In this document: positions 1 through 8,275 of the stretch, piece after piece
Position numbering within the stretch: the stretch's first letter is position 1
Layout: each line of letters begins with the position of its first letter
From: Sva-07 sp963728355
GTDB lineage: Bacteria > Actinomycetota > Acidimicrobiia > Acidimicrobiales > Ilumatobacteraceae
Direction: 5' to 3'
Assembly: GCA_963728355.1 (NCBI GenBank)
Contig: CAVSJQ010000014.1
Location: 62,001-126,000, forward strand
DNA: 64,000 nucleotides
Position numbers and translations under genes: made by a program
Notes under the pieces: model-generated
What the model saw: only the letters and a program-made list of their open reading frames with translations
Database searches by the model: none
What the model was told of the DNA's origin: nothing

Positions 1-373
1 CGCCGCGGAAGAGGTCGACGTAGACGGTGCTCATCAGGCGCACCGGGAAGAGGCCGGCCGAGCGGTTGACGCGGATCAGGGCGATCAGCAGGGCGAGGAC
101 CAGCACCGCCACCTCGACCACCATGAAGATCTTCACGTCGAGCCAGAAACCGCTCAGCACTTCCGGGAAGGCGTGGCGGAATTCGCTCCAGGAGAAGAAC
201 GTTTCCCGCACCACCGGCCAGCCGGGGCTGGTCAGGACAAGCGCCGCGAGCCCGCCGAGCACGACGACCGTGGAGAGCGCGGCGATCGCCGCGCCGCGCC
301 GCGCCCGGCGTCGTTTCGCCGCCGCGCGTTCGAGACGGCGCTCGCCCGGGACGATGGTGGCGGCCTCGTTCAC
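1..373 (-). CDS. Amino-acid ABC transporter permease, partial (C-terminus beyond window)
   Basis: Inner-membrane permease of a polar amino-acid ABC importer; only the N-terminal ~124 residues are in the window. From a GTG at 373 the reading frame gives a basic, Arg/Ala-rich cytoplasmic stretch, a first hydrophobic helix (around AALSTVVVLGGLAALVL), and then the start of a second membrane segment (VKIFMVVEVAVLVLALLIAL) followed by RVNRSAGLFPVRLMSTVYVD. The last part resembles the N-terminal end of the binding-protein-dependent permease domain of the HisM/GlnP family. It begins 16 nt after the stop of the binding-protein gene and is read in the same direction, so the two form one operon. The ATPase gene is presumably further left, outside the window. 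The GTG start is inferred from the spacing to the upstream stop. Confidence 0.72.
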   Translation of the reverse strand, partial: MNEAATIVPGERRLERAAAKRRRARRGAAIAALSTVVVLGGLAALVLTSPGWPVVRETFFSWSEFRHAFPEVLSGFWLDVKIFMVVEVAVLVLALLIALIRVNRSAGLFPVRLMSTVYVDLFRG

Positions 374-389
374 CCGCCGTGCGGACGCC

Positions 390-1271
390 TCAGCGGAGCT
401 GCGGCGCTTCCGCGGCCTGGCTCATCCACCGCTGCGTGATCTTTTCCAGTTCGCCCGATTCTTCGAGCGCTTCGATCGCCCCCGAGACGCACCCCGTGAG
501 CGACGAGCCCTTCGCCAGCAGGGCGCCCCATTCTTCGCCTTCGGCCCTGCCGAACTGACCGACGATGGTCGCGTTTTCCACCTGGGCGGCGGTCAGGTAG
601 AGGGCCGTGGGCAGATCGACGACGACCGCTTCGACCTGGCCGTTTTTGAGCGCGGTCACCACGTCGTCGGAGCTGTTGAAGACTTCCGGTTTGCTCGACG
701 GTTCGATTTCTTCGTTGACCGCCGAGAGGCTCGTGGTGTTGATCTGGACGCCGATCTTGGTGTCCTTCAGGTCGGCCAGCGATTCCGCCTTCGCCGCTTC
801 GGAGCCTTCCAGGGCGACGACCGCCTGGTTGGCCGAGTAGTAGGGCACCGAGAAGTCGACCGCCTTTTCGCGGGCCGGCGTGATCGAGATCTCGTTGACG
901 TCGAAGTCGAAGTTCTTCGGCCCCGGCGCGTAGGAGGAGTCGAACGGCTCGACCGTCCACTCGATCTTCGCCTTCGGGTAGCCGAGCTGCTTGCCGATCG
1001 CGTAGGCGACGGCGCTCTCGAAGCCCTTCCCGTTGGCCGGTTCGCCTTCCTCGAAGTAGGGCGGGTAGGCCGGTTTGTCGGTGGCGACGGTCAACACACC
1101 GGGCTTGTGCGTTTCCATCTTCGACGGCGTGCAGTTCGCGGCGTTGGCGGTTTCGCCGCCGCCTTTCGCCCCGCCGGTGGTCGCGCTTTCCTTCTTGCCG
1201 CCGCAGCCGGCCACGACCAGCACGAGGCCGAGGGCGAGCAGCGAGACGGTGGCGAACGTGATTCTGCGCAT
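390..1271 (-). CDS. Amino-acid ABC transporter substrate-binding lipoprotein (SBP family 3)
   Basis: Extracytoplasmic solute receptor that would deliver an amino acid to the permease encoded 16 nt downstream. The N-terminus is a lipoprotein signal: MRRITFATVSLLALGLVLVV followed by a lipobox AGC. The body carries family-3 landmarks: FDFDVNEISITPAREKAVDF in the first lobe and VEAVVVDLPTALYL near the hinge, with a length (293 residues) normal for the family. The ATG at 1271 is chosen over the one at 1298 because GGAG lies 6 nt upstream and the signal peptide then starts correctly. The bound amino acid cannot be told from sequence. Codon use is unusual: by hand I count about 24 GAA to 5 GAG for glutamate, the reverse of cytoplasmic neighbours. 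Confidence 0.9.
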   Translation of the reverse strand: MRRITFATVSLLALGLVLVVAGCGGKKESATTGGAKGGGETANAANCTPSKMETHKPGVLTVATDKPAYPPYFEEGEPANGKGFESAVAYAIGKQLGYPKAKIEWTVEPFDSSYAPGPKNFDFDVNEISITPAREKAVDFSVPYYSANQAVVALEGSEAAKAESLADLKDTKIGVQINTTSLSAVNEEIEPSSKPEVFNSSDDVVTALKNGQVEAVVVDLPTALYLTAAQVENATIVGQFGRAEGEEWGALLAKGSSLTGCVSGAIEALEESGELEKITQRWMSQAAEAPQLR

Positions 1272-1361
1272 GGGACTCCGGGGCCGGAGGCCGAGCATCC
1301 TACGGGAAAGCGGGGACGATCCACCGCGGCGCCGCCGGCGCGGAGCCCGCCGGCGGCGCCG

Positions 1362-1763
1362 TCAGGCGTTCATGTCGACGGCGAAGACGTTGCTCGGCTC
1401 GATCGTCACCATGACCCGCTTCTCGCCCGGGCCGTCGTTGCCGCGCAGGTCCACCCCGCCGTACTTGACGCCGACCCGGTCGGCGAACGCGTAGTCGTCG
1501 TCGGGCTCGATCCGCGCCGTCCCCCGCACGTCGAGGTAGCGGAACGGGTTGGCCAGGTCGAGGACGAAGAGGCTGCACCGCGGGCGGGCCCGCAGGTTCC
1601 TGGTCTTCAGCCGCGTCTCGTTCAGCGAGACCTTCGCCTCGCCGTCCTCGAAGAGGAACCAGACCTCGGTCAGCTGCGGGCCGCCGTTCTTGCCGATCGT
1701 CGCCAGGGTGGCGAATCGGGCGTCGAGCAGGTCTCGGTGTGAGTCGGGAAATTCGGTGGTCAT
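1362..1763 (-). CDS. PPOX-class pyridoxamine 5'-phosphate oxidase-fold protein, probably F420-dependent
   Basis: A 133-residue split-barrel flavin/deazaflavin-binding protein. The sequence has the usual order of this family: an N-terminal RFATLATIGKNGGPQLTEVW strand pair, VWFLFEDGEAKVSLNETRLKTRNLRARP around the cofactor phosphate site, LFVLDLANPFRYLDVRGTA in the barrel, and a C-terminal strand ending VFAVDMNA. Actinobacterial members with this short form commonly use F420 and reduce or oxidise small substrates; the actual substrate is unknown. ATG at 1763 (MTTEFPD) is preferred over 1781 because family members begin near this point. It stands alone between the ABC transporter genes and a divergently read small gene. 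Confidence 0.82.
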   Translation of the reverse strand: MTTEFPDSHRDLLDARFATLATIGKNGGPQLTEVWFLFEDGEAKVSLNETRLKTRNLRARPRCSLFVLDLANPFRYLDVRGTARIEPDDDYAFADRVGVKYGGVDLRGNDGPGEKRVMVTIEPSNVFAVDMNA

Positions 1764-1897
1764 CGGTCGATTTTGGCGCACCGGGAGCCTCGGCCCGAGG
1801 ATCGCGCCCGTATATGGGACGCGGGCGCGGCGGGCGGCGGACGGCCGATGTGGGCGACCGGCCGGCGTGCCGCCGCCGAAACAGGCAGGATGGGCGC

Positions 1898-2146
1898 ATG
1901 AGCCCGCCCCGATCGCGCCGCGAAGAGCGCCCAGACTACGGCTGGGTGATCTCGTTCGGCTGTAAAGAGACGGGCGAGCTCAAACGGCTCAAGGTCGACA
2001 CCGACCCCGCCTCGGACACCAGCCCGATCGAGGTTCATTGCACCTGCGGTGAGGTCCACCGCGTCACCGTCTCTCCCTACCGCCGCCGCCGCGCCGCCGA
2101 CGAGCCGTTCGACCTCGAGGTCACCTCGCTCGACGAGCTGCGCTGA
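1898..2146 (+). CDS. Hypothetical protein, 82 aa, two cysteines in CTC motif
   Basis: Short soluble protein of unknown function. It opens with a basic segment (MSPPRSRREERPDYGW), has a beta-rich middle (VISFGCKETGELKRLKVDTD), then EVHCTCGEVHRVTVSPYRRRR and an acidic tail. The pattern C...CxC suggests a possible small metal site, although three cysteines only are visible. The ATG at 1898 gives the start; a longer open frame upstream has no ribosome-binding site. It lies 20 nt before the next gene, so the two may be co-transcribed. No homologue is recognised from the sequence alone. Confidence 0.6.
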   Translation: MSPPRSRREERPDYGWVISFGCKETGELKRLKVDTDPASDTSPIEVHCTCGEVHRVTVSPYRRRRAADEPFDLEVTSLDELR

Positions 2147-2166
2147 ACCGACCGAAAGGATTCGCG

Positions 2167-2556
2167 ATGCCCCTCGCCGCCATCAACTTCGGGGAACTGC
2201 TCCTCCTCGTCTTCGAGGTCTTCCTGTTCGTGGTCTGGATCTGGATCCTGTTCACGATCATCGGCGACCTCTTCCGCAACCACGACATGTCGGGGTGGCT
2301 GAAGGCGCTCTGGATCCTCCTCCTCGTCTTCATCCCGTACGTGACCGCGCTCGTCTACCTGGTCGTCTACGGCTCCGACATGCGCGAACGGCAGCTCCGC
2401 GCCCAGGCCGAGGCCAAACACGACGCCGACGCCTACTTCCGCGCCGCGGCGCAGACCTCGACCGCCGACGAACTCCACAAGCTGCACGACCTGCTCGACC
2501 GAGGCGCCCTCAGCGAGGCCGAGTACCAGCGCGCCAAGGAGAAGCTGCTCTCCTGA
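2167..2556 (+). CDS. PLDc_N and SHOCT domain membrane protein
   Basis: A 129-residue inner-membrane protein. Two hydrophobic helices (about residues 10-36 and 45-67, with LLLVFEVFLFVVWIWILFTI and ALWILLLVFIPYVTALVYLV) match the phospholipase-D N-terminal membrane module. After a charged linker (RERQLRAQAEAKHDADAY), residues 100-129 (HKLHDLLDRGALSEAEYQRA) form a SHOCT motif, a short C-terminal oligomerisation hairpin found on many membrane and regulatory proteins. AAAGGA about 9 nt before the ATG fixes the start. Role unknown; such proteins are frequent in actinobacteria next to stress genes. Confidence 0.8.
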   Translation: MPLAAINFGELLLLVFEVFLFVVWIWILFTIIGDLFRNHDMSGWLKALWILLLVFIPYVTALVYLVVYGSDMRERQLRAQAEAKHDADAYFRAAAQTSTADELHKLHDLLDRGALSEAEYQRAKEKLLS

Positions 2557-2561
2557 GGCGA

Positions 2562-2584
2562 GGGGCGCGCCGGGCGCGCGCCCC
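2562..2584. terminator. GC-only hairpin between convergent genes
   Basis: GGGGCGCGC (2562-2570) pairs with GCGCGCCCC (2576-2584) over a 5-nt loop. It sits in the 29-nt gap between the SHOCT gene and the MarR gene, which converge, so it could end transcription from both sides. There is no T-run on either strand. Confidence 0.45.
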
Positions 2585-2585
2585 G

Positions 2586-3050
2586 TCAGGAATCCAGCCC
2601 GACGCCGCGCAGCCGGCCGAGCAGCGAACGCAGCTCGGCCCGCTCCGCCTCGTCGAGGTCGGCGAGGACCTCGGCATCGATCTCGACCAGCGCCGCGTCG
2701 ACCTCGGCCAGCACCTCGCGGCCGTGGTCGGTCAGCTCGAGGATGCCGCGGCGCCGGTCCTCGCGGTCGCGGCGACGGGCGACGAGGTCGCGGTCCTCGA
2801 GGTCGTTGAGCAGGCAGACGAGGCTGCTCGGGTCCATGCAGAGGCTCTGGGCGAGGGACTGCTGGCGGGCCGGGCCGTGGTCGCGCAGGTAGCTGAGGGC
2901 GACCAGCTGGCGCTGGCGCAGGCCGCGCGGGCCGAGCGCCGCCTCGAGCCGGGCCCGCACGAGCCTCGCGACCCGGGCGATGAGGACCGCGGCCGGCAGG
3001 TCGGTGCCAGACCGCGGTGCGGTGGCATTGGTCAGTGATCCGCCAGCCAT
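2586..3050 (-). CDS. MarR family transcriptional regulator
   Basis: Winged-helix repressor or activator of 154 residues. The fold is visible as helix-helix (LPAAVLIARVARLVRARLEA), the DNA-reading helix region (QQSLAQSLCMDPSSLVCLLN), and the wing with the classic DRxDRR pattern (VARRRDREDRRRGILELTDH). The C-terminal helices (AEVDAALVEIDAEVLADLDE) form the dimer interface. ATG at 3050 is used; another in-frame ATG lies at 3059. It is read away from the flippase gene at 3115 with 64 nt between them, so it may control that gene and itself. No clear operator palindrome is evident there. Confidence 0.85.
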   Translation of the reverse strand: MAGGSLTNATAPRSGTDLPAAVLIARVARLVRARLEAALGPRGLRQRQLVALSYLRDHGPARQQSLAQSLCMDPSSLVCLLNDLEDRDLVARRRDREDRRRGILELTDHGREVLAEVDAALVEIDAEVLADLDEAERAELRSLLGRLRGVGLDS

Positions 3051-3114
3051 TGATCGCATACAAGCACGATAAGCTTTGGTATTCATAAATGATTGGGGAA
3101 GAAAGGATCTACAG

Positions 3115-4248
3115 GTGCTGCACCTCGTAGAGCCCTGCCCTGAGAGCGACGGGGCCCGCGGCGGCGACGCGGCGCGGCGCCAGGCCCCGCCCGCCGCCGA
3201 CACCCCGAGCCTGCGCACCGCCCGGCAGACCACCGGGCTGCCGCCGACCCGGACGCTCGTCGTCCACGGGCTCTTCGCGGTCGGGCTCTCGGCGGCCGCC
3301 GCGGCGGCGGTCATCTGGGTCCCTTTCCTGGAGCCGATCCGCGACCGCTTCGCGAGGACGGAGCCGGGCTGGGTCGTGGCCGCCTTCCTCCTGCAACTGC
3401 TCTCCATGCTGAGCTTCGTGGCGGCGCTGCGCGGCGCCTTCGACCGCCGGCTCGGCTGGCGCGACTCCTTCGACATCGGCGTCGTCGAGGAGAGCGCCAA
3501 CGTCATGCTGCCCTCCGGCGGCAGCGGCGGCCTGGCGCTCGGCGCGGTGCTGATGATCCGCTCCGGCATCCCAACCTCCTTCGCGGTCGCCCGCTCCATG
3601 GTCCTCTTCCTGGTCACCAGCGGGGTCGGCCTGGCGGCGCTGGTCGTGTTCGGGCTCGGCGAGGCGATCGGCGTCCTGCCCGGGCACGCCTCGCTCGCCG
3701 CCACCCTGATCCCGGCGCTCGGCGGCGCCCTGGTCATCGCCGTGGCCATCGCCCTGGCCCGCCATCTGCCGCGGATCGACCCGGAGGGCGGCGGCCGCGT
3801 CCGCCGCGCCCTCGCCGCCACCCAGGGCTCGCTCTCCGGCGCGGTCGACACCAGCCTGGCGATGGTCGCCCGCGGCGACGCGCTGCTGATCGGCGGCTCG
3901 ATCGGCTACTTCGCCTTCGACGCGGCCTCGATGGGCGCCTCCTTCGAGGCGCTGGGCGGCGGCGGCCCGGCGCTCGGCCTCTTCGTCCTCGCCTACGTCG
4001 TCGGCCACGGCGGCGCGATCGTCCCCTTGCCCGGCAGCGCCGAGGGCGGCCTGCTCGGCGCCTTCACCCTCTACGGCACCGCGCTCAGTCTCAGCGCCGG
4101 CGGGGTGCTGGTCTACCGGACCTTCCACGCCGGAGTGCCGTTCCTGCTCGCCGTGCTCGGCCTCGCCGACCTCGGTCGGCGGCGGCGGGAGCGCGGTACG
4201 GATCCCGACGCGGCCGAGCCGCGGGGCCACGCCGGCCACGCCACCTGA
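3115..4248 (+). CDS. YbhN/AglD-type flippase-like membrane protein (UPF0104)
   Basis: Polytopic membrane protein of the lysylphosphatidylglycerol-synthase transmembrane family (377 residues). Features include the first helices (GLFAVGLSAAAAAAVIWV), the conserved SANVMLPSGGSGGLALGAVL stretch and the later GHGGAIVPLPGSAEGGLLGA motif, both hallmarks of this family. Members move or modify lipids or lipid-linked sugars; a specific substrate cannot be assigned. GTG at 3115 is chosen because AAAGGA lies 8 nt before it. The N-terminal ~45 residues are charged and likely cytoplasmic. It faces the MarR gene across a short divergent promoter region. Confidence 0.82.
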   Translation: MLHLVEPCPESDGARGGDAARRQAPPAADTPSLRTARQTTGLPPTRTLVVHGLFAVGLSAAAAAAVIWVPFLEPIRDRFARTEPGWVVAAFLLQLLSMLSFVAALRGAFDRRLGWRDSFDIGVVEESANVMLPSGGSGGLALGAVLMIRSGIPTSFAVARSMVLFLVTSGVGLAALVVFGLGEAIGVLPGHASLAATLIPALGGALVIAVAIALARHLPRIDPEGGGRVRRALAATQGSLSGAVDTSLAMVARGDALLIGGSIGYFAFDAASMGASFEALGGGGPALGLFVLAYVVGHGGAIVPLPGSAEGGLLGAFTLYGTALSLSAGGVLVYRTFHAGVPFLLAVLGLADLGRRRRERGTDPDAAEPRGHAGHAT

Positions 4249-4256
4249 CCGGCTCG

Positions 4257-5513
4257 CTACCGCGGGCAGTGGGGGACGTCTGAAGCCGGGGCCGCCAGCG
4301 GCCGCCGGCCACCGCGGTCGGGGCGCACCCGCGGCTCGGTCAGCCAGATCAGGATCGCGGTGAGCGCGAAGGCGCCCCCCACCCCGCACACCGCCGGCCA
4401 GCCGCCCACGCTCCAGGCGATCGCTCCGGCCGCCGAGCCGATCGCCCCGCCGACGAAGTTCGCGGCCACGTAGGCGGTGGTGACCCGTCCGGTCGTCTCG
4501 CGGCCGAGCGCGTAGATCGCCCCCTGGCTGAGGACGTTCTGGCCCTGGACGCCGAAGTCGAGCATCGCCAGCCCGACCAGGATCGCCGGCACGCTGTCGC
4601 GGCCGAGCAGGAAGATCAGCCAGCTGAGCAGCACCGCGGCGAGCATGCCGCCGGTGGCGACGCGGCCGCGACCGCGGTCGTGCAGGCGCCCGGTGCGCAT
4701 CGCCGCGACCGTGCCGCCGAGGCCGGCCAGGCCGAACAGCCCGATCGTCGCCTCGCCGAAGTCGAAGGGCGGGTCGGAGAGCAGGAAGGAGAGCGTCGTC
4801 CAGACGAGGCTGAAGCCGGCGAAGCCGCAGGCGCCGTAGATCATCCGCCGGCGCAGCACCGGCTCGGCCCGGATCAGCGTCGCGACGCTGCCCAGCAGCC
4901 GGCCGTAGGAGAGCGTGGCGGAGGGCGGGCGACGCGGCATCGCCCGCCAGAGGGCGATCGCCAGCAGCGCCATCGCCAGCGCGGCGATCGCGAAGACGGT
5001 GCGCCACCCGGCGACGCCGGCCAGCAGCCCCGAGAAGGTGCGGGCGAGCAGGATGCCGGTCAGCAGCCCGCTCATCACCAGGCCGACGACGTGGCCCCGT
5101 TCGTGGTCGGGGGCCAGCGTGCTGGCGAAGGGCACGAGGATCTGGGCGACGACCGAGGTCGCCGCCGCCAGCCCGATCGCCAGCGCGAGGACCGCGAAGC
5201 GCGGCGCCGCGGCGGCGCCGAGCAGGCTCAGGCAGCTGATCGCCAGCAGCGCGACGACGAGCTTGCGGCGGTCGACGAGGTCGCCGAGCGGGGCGAGGAA
5301 GACGATCCCCAGCCCATAGAAGACCTGCGACACCGTGACCAGCATCCCCGCGGTGCCGTCGGAGACGCCGAAGTGCGCGCCGATCGTCGAGAGGAGCGGC
5401 TGCGCGTAGTAAAGGTTGGCCACCGTTGCCCCGCAGCCGACCGCGAGTAGCGCGACGAGCTTGCGGTCGATCGGCTGGACGACGTCGTCGGGCACCCGGC
5501 CGAACCTACGCAC
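4257..5513 (-). CDS. MFS transporter (DHA1-like)
   Basis: Twelve-helix major facilitator of 418 residues, predicted to export small molecules by proton antiport. The N-terminal half contains NLYYAQPLLSTIGAHFGVSD and the loop 2-3 signature APLGDLVDRRKLV, both typical of the YnfM/Bcr-like branch; the second half repeats it with GLGGTVAAMRTGRLHDRGRG. GTG at 5513 has GGGAG about 9 nt upstream. It is divergent from the CDF gene with only 56 nt between starts, so promoters overlap. It abuts the flippase gene tail to tail (8 nt). The transported compound is unknown. Confidence 0.88.
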   Translation of the reverse strand: MRRFGRVPDDVVQPIDRKLVALLAVGCGATVANLYYAQPLLSTIGAHFGVSDGTAGMLVTVSQVFYGLGIVFLAPLGDLVDRRKLVVALLAISCLSLLGAAAAPRFAVLALAIGLAAATSVVAQILVPFASTLAPDHERGHVVGLVMSGLLTGILLARTFSGLLAGVAGWRTVFAIAALAMALLAIALWRAMPRRPPSATLSYGRLLGSVATLIRAEPVLRRRMIYGACGFAGFSLVWTTLSFLLSDPPFDFGEATIGLFGLAGLGGTVAAMRTGRLHDRGRGRVATGGMLAAVLLSWLIFLLGRDSVPAILVGLAMLDFGVQGQNVLSQGAIYALGRETTGRVTTAYVAANFVGGAIGSAAGAIAWSVGGWPAVCGVGGAFALTAILIWLTEPRVRPDRGGRRPLAAPASDVPHCPR

Positions 5514-5569
5514 CGCCGTCTCCCGGCGCCATCGAGTTGCTCACACAGGCGAGGCGTCATCATCGTGGC

Positions 5570-6334
5570 GTGCACGGGCCAGAGCGACCCACTCCCGCCG
5601 TCGTTGCGTCGGAGGCGGCCCGCGACGCCCACCAGCACGAGCACTCCCACGCCCACGGCGGCGACCACGGCCACAGCCACGGGCTGGTCGCGGCGTCGAT
5701 CAAGCGCTCGCGGGCCGGGCTGCGGGCGGTGCTGGCGAGCCTGGTGATCCTTGGGCTCACCGCGGCGCTGCAGCTGGTCGTCTTCGTGCTGTCGGACTCG
5801 GTGGCGCTGCTCGCCGACCTGATCCACAACTTCGGCGACGCGCTGACCGCGCTGCCGCTCGGCGCGGCCTTCCTGCTGCGCTCCTTCAAGGCCGAGAAGT
5901 ACGCGGGCTACTTCGTCGTCGCGACGATCTTCGTCAGCGCCTGCGTCGCGTTCGGCGAGTCGGTCGACCGGCTGCTCAACCCGCGGGAGCTGTCGCACCT
6001 GTGGGCGCTGGCGGGGGCCGGCGCGATCGGCTTCCTCGGCAACGAGGCGGCGGCCTGGGTGCGGCTGCGGGCCGGGCGGCGGCTGGCCAGCCCGGCCCTG
6101 GTCGCCGACGGCTACCACGCCCGCACCGACGGCATCGTCAGCCTCGCCGTGGTCGCCTCCGCGATCCTCGTCGCGCTCGGCGCCCAGATCGCCGACCCGC
6201 TGATCGGGATGATCGTCACCGCGGTGATCCTGCGGATCACCTGGCAGTCCTACCTGACCGTCCGCGCCGACCCGGGCGAGCCGCCCGGCGCCGGTCCCCC
6301 GCCCGAGGACCATGCTCACGCGCACGACCACTGA
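5570..6334 (+). CDS. Cation diffusion facilitator family metal exporter without C-terminal domain
   Basis: Membrane metal/proton antiporter (254 residues) expected to export Zn2+ or a similar divalent ion. The N-terminus is His-rich (HQHEHSHAHGGDHGHSHG), a likely metal-collecting arm. The metal site appears as H86-x3-D90 (HNFGD) in TM2 and H183-x3-D187 (HARTD) in TM5. The protein ends about 20 residues after TM6 with a second His/Asp tail (EDHAHAHDH), so the usual ~80-residue cytoplasmic dimerisation domain is absent. GTG at 5570, with GAGG upstream, is the most likely start; a TTG at 5537 is in frame. It overlaps the next gene by 23 nt. Confidence 0.85.
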   Translation: MHGPERPTPAVVASEAARDAHQHEHSHAHGGDHGHSHGLVAASIKRSRAGLRAVLASLVILGLTAALQLVVFVLSDSVALLADLIHNFGDALTALPLGAAFLLRSFKAEKYAGYFVVATIFVSACVAFGESVDRLLNPRELSHLWALAGAGAIGFLGNEAAAWVRLRAGRRLASPALVADGYHARTDGIVSLAVVASAILVALGAQIADPLIGMIVTAVILRITWQSYLTVRADPGEPPGAGPPPEDHAHAHDH

Positions 6335-7259
6335 GGACCGGGCCGTCGAGGAGCTGCGGGGGCGATGCCTGCGGGCGCCGAGTCGCACCGCCAACGCGAG
6401 CCGCAACGCCCAGGCCGAGGTGGGACGCCGGCGGCGCTGGGCGCCGGCCCGGGACGCGCTCTGGTCCTTCCTCGCCCCCGCCCTCGCGGAGGGCGCGCGG
6501 GTGGCGATCGTCGGCGCCGGCAACGGCGACGACCTGCCGCTGCGGCGGATCGCCGACCGCGCCGGTGCCGTCACCCTGATCGACATCGACCCGGGCGCGG
6601 CGCGGGAGGCGCGGCTGCGCCTCGGGCGGCAGGAACGACGGCGGGTGAGCGTGCTCGGCCACGACGTGACCGGGGGCGCCGCCGACCGCATCGCGCTCGC
6701 CGCGCTGCGCGGCGAGCCCGGCCCTCCCGCCGCGGCGACGCCGACGACCGCGCTGCCCGGCGCGCCCTACGACCTCGCGATCGGCGATCTCCTCTACAGC
6801 CAGCTGCTCTACCCCGCCCTGGTCGACCTCGGGGTCGGCGCACCGCGCCGCGCCGCCGCGCTCGAGCGCCACGCCGCGCCGCTGACCGGCGCGCTGGTCA
6901 CCCGCCTGCACGCCTCGGCGGCCCGCGTCGTCCACCTCCACGACCCGCTCGCCTGGTGGGACGGCCACCCGCAGCCGGTCGGGCTCGCCGACGTCCTCGC
7001 CGTCGCCGCGACCGATCCGGAGGCCGCCCTGGCGCTCGCCGCGCGCGGCCGCGGCCCGCACGCGAGCGACCCCCGCGGCGCGCCGGCGCCACGGGGGTCC
7101 GCCCCCACGGCCACCGCGCTGTGGCGGTGGCCGTTCTCCTCAGGTGTCGACTACCTCGTCTGCGCGACCCTCGCCGCGCCCTCGCTCAGTGGCCCTTCGG
7201 ACGGCAGGCGCGCACGATTTCGGTGCTCGCGCTGGTCCCGTCTTCGAACATCGCCTTGA
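6312..7259 (+). CDS. Putative SAM-dependent methyltransferase-like protein
   Basis: A 315-residue soluble protein with a Rossmann-type start, VAIVGAGNGDDLPL (around residues 62-75), and an acidic strand end VTLIDIDPGAAREARLR that would hold the SAM ribose. A later DLAIGDLLYSQLLYPALVDL matches motif IV. The catalytic function and substrate are not recognisable. The start overlaps the CDF gene by 23 nt, so translation is probably coupled. Its last ~25 codons (after YLVCATLAAP) run into the convergent gene ending at 7186, a 74-nt tail-to-tail overlap; the Arg/Ser-rich end may be just read-through of an open frame. Confidence 0.65.
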   Translation: MLTRTTTEDRAVEELRGRCLRAPSRTANASRNAQAEVGRRRRWAPARDALWSFLAPALAEGARVAIVGAGNGDDLPLRRIADRAGAVTLIDIDPGAAREARLRLGRQERRRVSVLGHDVTGGAADRIALAALRGEPGPPAAATPTTALPGAPYDLAIGDLLYSQLLYPALVDLGVGAPRRAAALERHAAPLTGALVTRLHASAARVVHLHDPLAWWDGHPQPVGLADVLAVAATDPEAALALAARGRGPHASDPRGAPAPRGSAPTATALWRWPFSSGVDYLVCATLAAPSLSGPSDGRRARFRCSRWSRLRTSP

Positions 7260-7980
7260 CGTGGACGCGGAACTTGCCGTCGGCGCAGCGCGCCATGAAC
7301 GCCCGCGTCTTGTGGTGTCGGTAGCGGAACCACTTGTTGATCTTCAGGTTGAACGAGGTGATCGAGCCGCTGCCGCCGGTGATCTGCGGGATGCGGGCAT
7401 CGGCGAGCCAGCCGAACCGACCGCGGTGGATCTTCTTGAACGTCACGGTGGTGACGATCGCGCCGCTGATCGGGTTGGCGAAGTAGGCGTGAATGAACAT
7501 CTTCACCTTGCCGTGGTGGTCGCCGCCGTTGAAGACGAGCAGCTTCGAGGGCACGTTGATCGGCCGCTGTTCGGCGAAGGCCACCTGGGCGGTCGTCTTG
7601 CCGGTGCCGATCAGCGCCTTCCTGCAGGCCCGCAGCGCGGCCTTGGTGTCGGTCGCCTGCAGCTGCCCGGAGCGGCAGACCGGCAGGCCCTTGGTGCTCA
7701 CCATCGCGTGCTTGTCGATTTCCAGCAGCACCCGGCGGGCCGCGGGCGGGTGGCTTCCGTCGGCCTCTTCGACCTTGCCGGCCGCCGTCACCCCGACCGG
7801 CGCGAACCGGTGCTTGGGCAGCGCCCGCGGGAAGAAGCTGCCGTTGGCGGTCAGCTTCAGTTCGCCGACCCTCACGGTGACCGGCCCTTCGCTGCGATTC
7901 TTGGCCGCGGTCGCGGTGCCGACGATCGAGATGGCGAGCAGCGCCGCCATGGCAGCCGCCAGTGGCAGGAACCTGCGCAT
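7186..7980 (-). CDS. Secreted protein of unknown function
   Basis: Exported 264-residue protein. MRRFLPLAAAMAALLAISIV and an AxA site (GTATAA) form a Sec signal peptide; the mature part is beta-rich (VTVRVGELKLTANGSFFPRA, SGAIVTTVTFKKIHRGRFGW) with five cysteines, some likely in disulfides. A strong GGAGGGG precedes the ATG at 7980. Similar proteins are frequent in Solirubrobacterales-like genomes but carry no assigned function. A small palindrome GTTACCCGTAAC lies at 8089-8100 upstream and could be an operator. Glutamate is written mostly as GAA. Confidence 0.75.
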   Translation of the reverse strand: MRRFLPLAAAMAALLAISIVGTATAAKNRSEGPVTVRVGELKLTANGSFFPRALPKHRFAPVGVTAAGKVEEADGSHPPAARRVLLEIDKHAMVSTKGLPVCRSGQLQATDTKAALRACRKALIGTGKTTAQVAFAEQRPINVPSKLLVFNGGDHHGKVKMFIHAYFANPISGAIVTTVTFKKIHRGRFGWLADARIPQITGGSGSITSFNLKINKWFRYRHHKTRAFMARCADGKFRVHVKAMFEDGTSASTEIVRACRPKGH

Positions 7981-8210
7981 CGGTAAATCCCCTCCTTGGC
8001 GAGCCGACGGCACGTCCCGGAGGCGTCGGCCCAAAAGCTTTGCGCGGCACCCGGGCTGATCCCGACCCCCGCTGCCTCCTGGTTTCCTGTTACCCGTAAC
8101 CCGGACGAACCATCGCGGCTGCTGACCGAATTCTGACTTCTACCGAAAATACGGCAGTTTGCAGGCAGTTTCTGGGACGAATCGGGGGCCGCCTCCGGCC
8201 CCGGTCAGGC

Positions 8211-8244
8211 CATCTCCCGCCCGCGCGGGCCCGGGCGGGAGATG
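8211..8244. repeat. Intergenic perfect palindrome
   Basis: CATCTCCCGCCCG (8211-8223) pairs perfectly with CGGGCGGGAGATG (8232-8244) over an 8-nt loop. It lies 32 nt past the stop of the phosphoesterase gene (read leftward), so it can act as its terminator, though no T-run follows. It may belong to the wider hairpin set seen in this window. Confidence 0.6.
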
Positions 8245-8275
8245 CCGCCCGGGCCCGCCTCGGCGGGACCGTCGG

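Noticed and set aside
27..1742. Long open frames opposite or overlapping real genes, such as a 571-codon frame over the ABC transporter genes
   Set aside because: High GC content keeps antisense frames open; they are Arg/Ala/Pro-rich, lack domains and conflict with clear genes on the other strand.
7064..7098. Inverted GACCCCCG/CGGGGGTC inside the methyltransferase-like gene as another family palindrome
   Set aside because: It is within coding sequence, has short arms and does not match the arm pattern of the intergenic set.
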